A stretch of DNA of 64,000 bases from Amycolatopsis camponoti (GTDB lineage Bacteria; Actinomycetota; Actinomycetes; Mycobacteriales; Pseudonocardiaceae), in contig NZ_CABVGP010000002.1 in the NCBI RefSeq assembly GCF_902497555.1, positions 3,360,501 to 3,424,500 of the forward strand, read 5' to 3'. The notes under the pieces were generated by a model. It was given only the letters and a program-made list of their open reading frames with translations, had not been told where the DNA came from and searched no databases. Shown in pieces: positions 44,354-51,054 of the stretch. Every line of letters starts with the position of its first letter. The stretch's first letter is position 1. The translations under genes and the position numbers were made by a program.

Positions 44354-44735
44354 GCGCTTCGCGCTGGATCTGGTCGAACTGGGCCGCCATGGCTTCCGAC
44401 AGCGCCTGCGCGGCCGACAGCGGGCGGACCATCACCGTGAACTCGTCGATCAGCCCGTCGTCGTCGAAGTGCAGGAAGTCGCAGCCCTCGACGCGCGCGT
44501 CGCCGATCCGGGCCTCGAAGACGAGCGCGTGGTCACGGCCTTCGCCGCCGCTCAGCTCGCGCACGTAACGGAAGTCTTCGAACACTCGCAGCACGCCCCG
44601 CAGGATCGCGGCCGTGATCGCCTTGCCCGGGTACGGCTTGAACGCCACCGGGCTGCGGAACACGACGTTCTCCGCCAGCGTCGCCGCCATCGCGTCGGGG
44701 TCACGGGCCTCGACGGCCTTCCGGAAGCTGGTCAT
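44346..44735 (-). CDS. SnoaL/NTF2-like protein
   Basis: 129 residues: FRKAVEARDPDAMAATLAENVVFRSPVAFKPYPGKAI opens the SnoaL fold; GDARVEGCDFLHFDDDGLIDEFTVMVRPL closes it. Found widely as polyketide-cyclase-like or ligand-binding proteins. It is the first gene of a pair with padR and sits behind a palindromic operator. Activity unknown. Confidence 0.88.
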   Translation of the reverse strand: MTSFRKAVEARDPDAMAATLAENVVFRSPVAFKPYPGKAITAAILRGVLRVFEDFRYVRELSGGEGRDHALVFEARIGDARVEGCDFLHFDDDGLIDEFTVMVRPLSAAQALSEAMAAQFDQIQREALN

Positions 44736-44748
44736 GCCTCACCTCACC

Positions 44749-44768
44749 TAGTCAACTTGTTGAATAGG
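44749..44768. promoter_or_regulatory. Candidate PadR operator
   Basis: TCAACTTGTTGA (44752-44763) is a perfect palindrome around TT; extended arms give CTAG at one end and ATAG at the other, 8 of 10 pairs in the arms. It lies 14 bp before the ATG at 44735. Confidence 0.6.
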
Positions 44769-44898
44769 ACTGTACCGCTCGGCGACCCACAGCGTCACCA
44801 CAGCTCCGCCACAGGCCCGGCCGCCACCTTGGTTCAAGGCCGGCTCAGGCGACCGTCAACCGGCCTTTACTCCCGAACCCGACCGCGAAAGGACAGGC

Positions 44899-45741
44899 AT
44901 GGACCACGACCATGAAGGACAGCGGGTCAGCAGGCGCCGGATGCTCGCCGGGGTGAGCTCGGTCGGCCTGGGCGCGCTCGTCACGGCGTGCGCGGGCAAG
45001 AGCCCCGTCACGACGTCCACCGGCGAGACCGTCGCCCTGCAGGCGGTGACCGACGCCGACCTCACCGCCCTGTTCGCCGGCGCGCGGACCTGCACCCTCA
45101 CCGCGTCCACCACCCAGGGCCCCTACTACTTCGACGCCGACAAGATCCGCGGCGACGTCCGCGAGGACAAGCAGGGCGCGAAGCTGCGGCTCGCCCTGCA
45201 GGTGCAGGACAGCGAGACGTGCAAGCCGATCCCGCACGCGGTGGTCGAGATCTGGCACTGCGACGCGGGCGGCCTGTACTCCGGCGCGGAAGCGGCGTCC
45301 GGCGGCGGTGGCGGCACGCCGCCCACCGGTCCGCCGCCGACCGGGACCCCGCCCACCGGTGGCCCGCCGCCAGGTGGGGACGCCGACCTCGAGCCGACCG
45401 ACGACAAGCGGTACCTGCGCGGCGCCCAGGTCACCAACCAGCGCGGGATCGTCGAGTTCACCACGATCTGGCCGGGCTGGTACCGCGGCCGCACGATCCA
45501 CGTCCACGTGATGGTGCACGTGGGCAACGAAAAGACCCTCACCACGCAGCTGATGTTCGACGAAACCCTGAACTCCGCGGTGATGGCGACCGAGCCCTAC
45601 GCGCAGCGCACCGGCCGGGACACCTTCAACGACGGCGACTCCATCTACCAGCCGAGCATGCTGCTGAAGGTCACGAAGGCGCGTGACGGGTACGTCGGCT
45701 GCATCGTGCTCAACGCCGACCCGGACCACGACGGCAGCTAG
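44899..45741 (+). CDS. Exported intradiol-dioxygenase-like protein
   Basis: 280 residues. An RRRMLAG twin-arginine-like start and lipobox-like LVTAC suggest a Tat-exported lipoprotein. The catalytic fold keeps the ligands: Tyr in TTQGPYYFD, Tyr and His in WYRGRTIHVHVMVH. These give the Fe(III) site of intradiol ring-cleaving dioxygenases. Between EIWHCDAGGLYSG and the next strand is a Gly/Pro-rich insert (TPPTGPPPTGTPPTGG). The exported members of this family are less understood than catechol dioxygenases; substrate unknown. Confidence 0.88.
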   Translation: MDHDHEGQRVSRRRMLAGVSSVGLGALVTACAGKSPVTTSTGETVALQAVTDADLTALFAGARTCTLTASTTQGPYYFDADKIRGDVREDKQGAKLRLALQVQDSETCKPIPHAVVEIWHCDAGGLYSGAEAASGGGGGTPPTGPPPTGTPPTGGPPPGGDADLEPTDDKRYLRGAQVTNQRGIVEFTTIWPGWYRGRTIHVHVMVHVGNEKTLTTQLMFDETLNSAVMATEPYAQRTGRDTFNDGDSIYQPSMLLKVTKARDGYVGCIVLNADPDHDGS

Positions 45742-46103
45742 CCCAGCTTCGCGTACGGGCACAGGGTTTTCGCCCGTTCGACCAGCCGCCGGACGTCGCC
45801 GACGCCGGGCCACGCGACCGCGATTTCGGTGCGCAGCACGGAACCGGCGCCGGCCGGGTCGGGGCCGACGGCGACCGTCACCGTGACGGTCAGCGCGGCC
45901 GGGTCGGCGCCGGTCTCCCGCGCGAGCACGCTCAGCGTCGCGTGGAAGGAGGCGGCGTACCCGGCCGCGAACAGCTGCTCCGGGGTGGTGCCGCCGCCTT
46001 CCCCGCCGAGTTCGGCGGGGAGCCGGAAGTCCAGCTGGAGTGTGCCGTCGGCGGACCGCGCCCGGCCGGACGCCCGGCCGTGCGCGAGCCGCCCGCCTTC
46101 CAC
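45738..46103 (-). CDS. OsmC/Ohr-like protein lacking the peroxidatic cysteine
   Basis: 121 residues. The OsmC fold is recognised by GGTTPEQLFAAGYAASFHATLSVL and by TLCPYAKLG at the end. In Ohr the first motif carries the reactive Cys (GYAACF); here it is Ser (GYAASF), while the resolving Cys in CPYAK remains. It may be a non-peroxidase paralogue. GTG 46103 has no RBS, and a longer frame (FTAFHTTTVTV) looks homologous but has no start codon, so the true start is uncertain. Follows the epimerase-type gene in an ECF41-dependent unit. Confidence 0.8.
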   Translation of the reverse strand: MEGGRLAHGRASGRARSADGTLQLDFRLPAELGGEGGGTTPEQLFAAGYAASFHATLSVLARETGADPAALTVTVTVAVGPDPAGAGSVLRTEIAVAWPGVGDVRRLVERAKTLCPYAKLG

Positions 46104-46143
46104 CGTGACGGTGGTGGTGTGGAAGGCGGTGAACCCGGACCGG

Positions 46144-46896
46144 TCAGGCGCGGGAATCGCGGGCCAGCCAGTCGGCGAGCTTCGTCTCGGCGAGCTTCGC
46201 GCCCGGCCCGGGCAGGAGGTCTTCCGGTCCCGGCACCGCGCCGAAGTACGGCGCCTCGGGGTCGGTGACGACGGCGCGCGGGTCCTCGCGCGCGGTCAGC
46301 ACGGTGCGCACCCACTCGTCGAGGCCGAAGACCTCGGGACCGGCGATCTCGGTGCGGCCGCCGACCGGCTGCCCGGCCGCGGTCCGGGCGACGGCGGCGG
46401 ACACCTCGGCCGCGGCCATCGGCTGGACGCCGGCACCCGGCAGCCGCACGACGCCGTCGGTGGTCGAGGTGTCGGCGATCCCGCCGGCGAACTCGAAGAA
46501 CTGCGTCGCGCGCACGATCGAGAACGGCAGGCCCGACTCGGTGACCAGCTTCTCCTGCGCGACCTTCGCGCGGAAGTAGCCGACGTCCGGCTGCCGGTCG
46601 GTGCCCACCACCGACAGCGCGACGTAGTGCGAGACGCCCGCTTCCTTCGCCGCCGCGACGAGGTTCCCGGTCGAGGTGCGGAAGAAGTGCATCACGTCGT
46701 CGTCGGCGAACGACGGCGAGTTCGACACGTCGATCAGGACGTCCGCGCCCAGCAGCACCTCCTTCAGCCCTTCGCCGGTGAGGGTGTCCACGCCGGTGCT
46801 GGGGGCGGCGGCGACCGCCTCGTGGCCGTGCTCGGCCAGCCGCGCGACCACGTTCGTGCCGATCAGGCCGGTTCCGCCGATGACGACGACCTTCAT
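46144..46896 (-). CDS. NAD(P)-binding epimerase/NmrA-like protein
   Basis: 250 residues. Rossmann start KVVVIGGTGLIGTNVVARLAEHGHEAVAA, VSHYVALSVVGTDRQ, GYFRAKVAQEKLVTESGLPFSIVRATQFFEF: an atypical SDR of the NAD(P)H-binding/NmrA group with YxxxK replaced by a RAK-type region. 'Epimerase' is one of the three protein types (COE: carboxymuconolactone decarboxylase, oxidoreductase, epimerase) typically next to ECF41 genes. A matching promoter lies at 46957-46983. Substrate unknown. Confidence 0.9.
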   Translation of the reverse strand: MKVVVIGGTGLIGTNVVARLAEHGHEAVAAAPSTGVDTLTGEGLKEVLLGADVLIDVSNSPSFADDDVMHFFRTSTGNLVAAAKEAGVSHYVALSVVGTDRQPDVGYFRAKVAQEKLVTESGLPFSIVRATQFFEFAGGIADTSTTDGVVRLPGAGVQPMAAAEVSAAVARTAAGQPVGGRTEIAGPEVFGLDEWVRTVLTAREDPRAVVTDPEAPYFGAVPGPEDLLPGPGAKLAETKLADWLARDSRA

Positions 46897-46952
46897 GTCC
46901 GTTCCTTCCGCTCGGCGCCGTCCCGGAGGGCCCGGAACGGCTGCACAACCCA

Positions 46953-47555
46953 CTAGGACAAGACGGCGTGCGCGTTCGTGACAACGGTCCAGCCTCGCAG
47001 CTTCGCGGGATTGAGGACCAGCCAGAGGTCGGTGATCACCCGGTCGCGTGCTCTCCAGACGACGATCGCCGCAACGAGGTCGTCCACTCGCACGACGAGT
47101 CCGGTGCCCCCGTTGACCGAGTGCTCGTCCACCCGCGTGCCGGGGCGCGGGGCCAGCAGGGCGAGGACGGCCCGCGTCACTTCGGCGCGGCCGCGCACCG
47201 GCCGGTCCGCCGTGCGCAGCTTGCCGCCGCCGTCGAACCAGGCGGTGACGTCGTCGGCCAGCAGGGCGCCCAGTGCGGGGGTCGATTGCCCGGCGCACGC
47301 GGCGCGGAACCGCCGCGCGAAGTCGTCGGCCGGCGCGGGGCGAGGGGGAGCGGCGAGCCGGTGCAGGCAGCAGCGGCCGACCGCCCGGGTCAGCCACTCC
47401 GTCGGCGACGCGACGGCCGCCCGCTCGGCGGCGCCGAGCGCGTACCAGGCGCGGTAGGCCTCGTCGACGACGTCGCCGGGCCCGGCGAGCCAGGCGGCGA
47501 CCTCCTCGAGGTGGCGGCGTTCGGCCAGCAGTTCGGCCAGCGCGGCATCGACCAT
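46953..47555 (-). CDS. Decayed ECF41-type sigma factor: C-terminal SnoaL domain with remnant N-terminus
   Basis: 200 residues. The C-terminal half is the SnoaL-like extension of ECF41 sigma factors, keeping DGGGKLRTADRPVRG and the NPAKL signature. The N-terminal ~80 residues keep only traces of region 2 (AYRAWYALGAAERAAVASPTEWLTRAVGRCC) and no region 4, so it should not bind DNA as a sigma factor. It may act as a regulator by competing or sensing, as the SnoaL domain controls ECF41 activity. Short leader: ATG 47555 lies 8 bp after its -10. Confidence 0.8.
   Translation of the reverse strand: MVDAALAELLAERRHLEEVAAWLAGPGDVVDEAYRAWYALGAAERAAVASPTEWLTRAVGRCCLHRLAAPPRPAPADDFARRFRAACAGQSTPALGALLADDVTAWFDGGGKLRTADRPVRGRAEVTRAVLALLAPRPGTRVDEHSVNGGTGLVVRVDDLVAAIVVWRARDRVITDLWLVLNPAKLRGWTVVTNAHAVLS
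46957..46983 (-). promoter_or_regulatory. ECF41-type promoter of the epimerase/OsmC unit
   Basis: Minus strand TGTCACG (46977-46983), 16 bp, TGTC (46957-46960). Matches the ECF41 pattern TGTCACA-N16-CGTC. It lies inside the 3' end of the decayed sigma gene and 60 bp before the ATG at 46896. Confidence 0.7.
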
Positions 47556-47563
47556 GTCCGTTC

Positions 47564-47590
47564 GACAAGACGGCGCGCCGGAACGTGACG
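47564..47590 (-). promoter_or_regulatory. ECF41-type promoter of the decayed sigma gene
   Basis: Minus strand CGTCACG (47584-47590), 16 bp, TGTC (47564-47567). Only 8 bp separate the -10 from the ATG at 47555, so the transcript is probably leaderless. Confidence 0.6.
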
Positions 47591-47617
47591 TGTCACAACG
47601 GCGAGGGCTGTCTTGTC
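47591..47617 (+). promoter_or_regulatory. ECF41-type promoter of the cupin gene
   Basis: TGTCACA (47591-47597), 16 bp, TGTC (47614-47617). The -35 is back to back with that of the divergent promoter. The ATG at 47627 is 9 bp after the -10, so this transcript too is probably leaderless. Confidence 0.75.
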
Positions 47618-47626
47618 TGCACTGGC

Positions 47627-48034
47627 ATGACCACTCGCATCCCGGGGCCGCCCCCGCAGCTGGACGTCGTCGCGACCGTGCCCGGCGCGCCGCAGATCCA
47701 CGAAAACGCCGAAGCGATGACGATCCTCGTCACGCTGCCACCCGGGAGCCCGGGCGCGCCGCCGCACCGCCATTCCGGCCCGGCCTACGGCTACGTTCTC
47801 AAGGGCGAGATCGTCTTCGAGCTGGAAGGCGAGCCCGAACGGGTGGTCAAGGCGGGCGAAGCGTTCTGGGAGCCGGGCGGCGACGTCATCCACTACCAGG
47901 ACGGCAACCACCTGACCGACGCGGAGTCCGCGTTCGTGGTCACGATGTTCTGCGTGCCCGGCCGGCCGATGCTGGAGCCGGTGAGCGCGGAAGAGCTGGA
48001 GCGGCGCCGGGACCGCCGGGCGCCGCGGCCGTGA
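47627..48034 (+). CDS. Cupin-domain protein
   Basis: 135 residues of a single cupin barrel: PGSPGAPPHRHSGPAYGYVLKGEIVFELEGEPE (in parts) carries the first metal motif HRHSGP...E, and GEAFWEPGGDVIHYQDGN the second. Likely an oxidoreductase or isomerase of a small molecule; 'cupin' partners are known next to ECF41 sigma factors. Under an ECF41-type promoter, and 58 bp before the full-length ECF41 gene. Confidence 0.9.
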   Translation: MTTRIPGPPPQLDVVATVPGAPQIHENAEAMTILVTLPPGSPGAPPHRHSGPAYGYVLKGEIVFELEGEPERVVKAGEAFWEPGGDVIHYQDGNHLTDAESAFVVTMFCVPGRPMLEPVSAEELERRRDRRAPRP

Positions 48035-48092
48035 TCCGCCGGATCGCATGATCGACACCGGTAGGCTGACGCTGTCGGAGGGAGCCGCGCGC

Positions 48093-48968
48093 ATGGAGGA
48101 CACCGGCCTCGAGGACGCGACCGCCGTCTTCGCGGAGGTGCGGCCGCGGCTCTTCGGGATCGCGTACCGCATGCTGGGCAGCGCCGCCGACGCGGAGGAC
48201 CTGCTCCAGGAGGTGTGGCTGCGCTGGCAGGCCAGTGACCGGGCCGCGGTGCGCACGCCGGCGGCCTACCTCGCGACGACGACCACGCGGCTGGCGATCA
48301 ACGCGACCAAAACGGCGTACGCGCGGCACGAAACCTACATCGGCCCATGGCTGCCGGAGCCCGTGGACACCTCGGCCGATCCCCAGCTGGGGGCCGAGCG
48401 GGGTGCGGCGCTGGAGCTGGCGGTGCTGCTCCTGCTGGAGAAGCTGACGCCGACCGAGCGCGCGGCTTACGTGCTGCGCGAGGCGTTCGACTACCCGTAC
48501 GTCCAGATCGCGGAGATCGTGCAGACGACGGAGGTCGCGGCCCGCCAGCTCGTCAGCCGCGCGCGCAAGCACCTCGCGGCGGAACGGCGCACACCGGCCG
48601 CACTGCCCGAGCAACGGCGGCTCCTGACCGCGTTCGTGACGGCCGCCCAGGAAGGCGACTTGTCGACACTGGAAGAGCTGTTCGCGGCCGACGTGATCAG
48701 CTACTCCGACGGCGGCGGCGCGGCCCGCGCGTCGCGCATCCCGGTGCGCGGAGCTGTGACGGTGGCGAAGTACGTCCGCGCGTTCAAGGACCGGTTCTGG
48801 GAGGGCGTGACGGTGACCCCGTCGCTCGTGAACGGCGCGCACGCGATGCTGCTGTCCCGCGACGGCGAGGTGTTCACGGTGCTGACGGTGACCGCCTCGG
48901 CCAAGGGCATCGACCAGGTGCTGTGGATGATGAACCCCGGCAAGCTCAAGGCGGTCGCCGCCGTATGA
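48093..48968 (+). CDS. sigJ: ECF41-group sigma factor (SigJ-like) with SnoaL domain
   Basis: 291 residues. Sigma region 2 (RPRLFGIAYRMLGSAADAEDLLQEVWLRW), region 4 (LTPTERAAYVLREAFDYPYVQIAEIVQTTEVAARQLVSRARK) and a C-terminal SnoaL-like domain that controls activity in ECF41 instead of a separate anti-sigma factor. The three group signatures are present: WLPEP, DGGGAAR, NPGKL. ATG 48093 is picked because GGAGGGAG precedes it. No ECF41 promoter is visible directly upstream, so it may be read with the cupin gene. The three promoters at 46957-47617 are probable targets. Confidence 0.95.
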   Translation: MEDTGLEDATAVFAEVRPRLFGIAYRMLGSAADAEDLLQEVWLRWQASDRAAVRTPAAYLATTTTRLAINATKTAYARHETYIGPWLPEPVDTSADPQLGAERGAALELAVLLLLEKLTPTERAAYVLREAFDYPYVQIAEIVQTTEVAARQLVSRARKHLAAERRTPAALPEQRRLLTAFVTAAQEGDLSTLEELFAADVISYSDGGGAARASRIPVRGAVTVAKYVRAFKDRFWEGVTVTPSLVNGAHAMLLSRDGEVFTVLTVTASAKGIDQVLWMMNPGKLKAVAAV

Positions 48969-48972
48969 CGCC

Positions 48973-50568
48973 CTACACGCTCGCTCCCTTGGGCTGGTAC
49001 TGGGCTCGCAACGCCTTCTTGTCCGGCTTCCCCAGTCCCGTCATCGGCAGCGACGCCGCCACGATCACCTGCTTCGGCACGTGCACCGGGCCCTTCCGCT
49101 CGCGCACCGCCGCCTGGATCTCGCCCGTCAGCTTCTCGACGGCGGCTTCGTCGGCGGGCGTGTCCGGGCGCAGGACCACCACCGCCGTCACCGCTTCGCC
49201 CCACTTGTCGTCCGGGGTGCCGATCACGCCCACCTGGGCGATCGCCGGGTGCTCCGCCACCACGTCCTCCACCTCGCGGGGGAACACGTTGAACCCGCCC
49301 GTCACGATCATGTCCTTGACGCGGTCGACGATGAACCAGAAGCCGTCCTCGTCCTCGCGGGCGACGTCGCCGGTGTGGAGCCAGCCGTCGCGGAACGTCT
49401 CCGCCGTCACCTCCGGGAGGTTCCAGTAACCCGCCGCCAGCAGCGGGCCGGCCACGCAGATCTCGCCGGGTTCGCCGGGCGCGACCGGGTTGCCGTCGGC
49501 ATCGAGCAGTGCCGTGCGCAGGAAGGCCGACGGCCGTCCGCACGAGGACAGCCGTGCGTCGTCGTGGTCGCCCTTCGCCAGGTAGCTGATCGCCATCGGG
49601 GCCTCGGACTGGCCGTAGTACTGCGCGAAGATCGGCCCGAACCGGTCGATCGCCTCGCGTAGCCGCACCGGGTTGATCGACGCCGCCCCGTAGTACACCG
49701 TCTGCAGCGACGACAGGTCGCGCGTGCGCGAGTCGGGGTGGTCCATCAGGGCGTAGAGCATGGTCGGCACCAGCATGGTCGCCGTGATCCGCTCCTCCTC
49801 GATGATCCGCAGGACGCCGGCCGGGTCGAACTTCGGCACGACGACCAGGGACCCGCCCTTCAGCAGTGTCGGCGCGAAGAACGCCGCGCCGGCGTGGGAA
49901 AGCGGCGTGCAGATGAGGAACTTCGGCGCCTCGGGCCACTCCCACTCGGCGAGCTGGATCTGCGTCATCGTCGCCATCGCCTGCGCGGTGCCCATGACGC
50001 CCTTGGGCTTGCCGGTCGTCCCGCCGGTGTAGGTGATCGAGACGACCTGGTCCGGCGGCAGGTCGGCGGGGGCGAGCGGACGGGGGTCGAACTTCGCGGC
50101 GGTCGCGGTCAGGTCCGTGCCGACGTGGGCGAGCTGCTCGGGCACCGGCCCGATGGTGAGCACCTGGGTCAGCCCCGGCACCTTGTCCAGCAGGCCGAGC
50201 GCGCGCTCGACGAACATCGGCACCGGGTCGATGATCAGCGTGGTGATCCCGGCGTCGCCGAGGATGTAGGCGTGGTCGTCGAGCGAGCCGAGCGGGTGCA
50301 GCGCCGTCCGCCGCGACCCCTGCATCTGGCCGGCCGCGATGATCAGCAGGACCTCGGGGCGGTTCAGCGACAGCAGCGCCACCGCCGCCCCGGTGCCGGC
50401 CCCGAGCTCCTCGAACGCCTGGGCGTACTGGCTGACCTGCTCGGCGGTCCCGCCCCCGGTCATCGTGGTCTCGCCCAGCACCATCACCGGCGCGTCCCGG
50501 TGGCGCTTCAGGGCGGAGACGACCAGATGCCCGAGGTGGTTCGGATACCGCATCGCCTGCTCGTCCAT
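48973..50568 (-). CDS. AMP-forming acyl-CoA ligase
   Basis: 531 residues of the ANL superfamily: P-loop TYTGGTTGKPKGV (about 181-193), YYGQSEAPMA, DGWLHTGD, and the C-terminal Lys region GLGKPDKKAL. Activates a carboxylic acid to its CoA thioester. An ATG at 50568 with GGAAGGGAC is preferred over a GTG 15 bp earlier. A KstR-like palindrome at 50592 covers its -10 region, suggesting control by a TetR-type lipid or steroid regulator. Converges with the sigJ gene. Confidence 0.92.
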   Translation of the reverse strand: MDEQAMRYPNHLGHLVVSALKRHRDAPVMVLGETTMTGGGTAEQVSQYAQAFEELGAGTGAAVALLSLNRPEVLLIIAAGQMQGSRRTALHPLGSLDDHAYILGDAGITTLIIDPVPMFVERALGLLDKVPGLTQVLTIGPVPEQLAHVGTDLTATAAKFDPRPLAPADLPPDQVVSITYTGGTTGKPKGVMGTAQAMATMTQIQLAEWEWPEAPKFLICTPLSHAGAAFFAPTLLKGGSLVVVPKFDPAGVLRIIEEERITATMLVPTMLYALMDHPDSRTRDLSSLQTVYYGAASINPVRLREAIDRFGPIFAQYYGQSEAPMAISYLAKGDHDDARLSSCGRPSAFLRTALLDADGNPVAPGEPGEICVAGPLLAAGYWNLPEVTAETFRDGWLHTGDVAREDEDGFWFIVDRVKDMIVTGGFNVFPREVEDVVAEHPAIAQVGVIGTPDDKWGEAVTAVVVLRPDTPADEAAVEKLTGEIQAAVRERKGPVHVPKQVIVAASLPMTGLGKPDKKALRAQYQPKGASV

Positions 50569-50591
50569 CCCGGTCCCTTCCACGGCACAAT

Positions 50592-50608
50592 ACTAGAACA
50601 CGTTACTG
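50592..50608. promoter_or_regulatory. KstR-like palindrome at the ligase promoter
   Basis: CTAGAACACGTTACTG: the core TAGAACACGTT matches the left part of steroid/fatty-acid TetR operators (TAGAAC-N2-GTTCTA). The right arm is degenerate. On the minus strand it overlaps a -10-like TAGTAT for the gene at 50568. Confidence 0.4.
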
Positions 50609-51054
50609 TTTTCGGCACTATACCCGCACGGGGCAAGGGGTGTCCGGCTCCTGCTTCGGTGGAACAGGTTTCATGGGATGGGGTGGCCTACGCGCTGTGT
50701 CCTGCCGGACCGAGCCCGTCGCAGATCCGGCGATCCGGTTGAACAGCGTTCGCATAGGTGGTCGCGGGAAGTGCTTGTGCGACGGGGAGACGGCGGGACC
50801 GTCCACATCGGACACTGATACGATGGCCACCGCCCTTCGCCCTTCCGGTCCGGTAACGCCGCGGCAACGACCCGTCGTGGCACCGGGACGAAACCGGGCC
50901 GGAATGCTCACTTACCTGACAGACGCGGGTCCGGGATGCTCACCGCAGAAGAAAAAGGGCTTTCCGCGCCGAGACCTTGCGCCGGGCCTCCGGGTGGACG
51001 ACTATCGCGTGACGTTATGCACGTGCAAGCGCACGAGCAAAGGGGGAGGTGCGG
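50609..51054. other. Intergenic region upstream of the tethered sigma factor
   Basis: 446 bp between divergent genes. I see no convincing gene. It contains several short A/T-rich patches (TATACC, GACGTTATGCACGTGCAAGCG region) and probably the promoter and long leader of the sigma-factor gene, but I cannot pick one -35/-10 pair. Confidence 0.4.

Noticed and set aside
43141..48968. Biosynthetic gene cluster (SnoaL, cupin, NmrA, OsmC, dioxygenase)
   Set aside because: No PKS, NRPS, terpene or RiPP core enzyme; the set is better explained by an ECF41 regulon and unrelated neighbours.
50609..51054. Riboswitch or small RNA in the 446-bp gap
   Set aside because: No recognisable aptamer core or strong hairpin-terminator combination found by eye.
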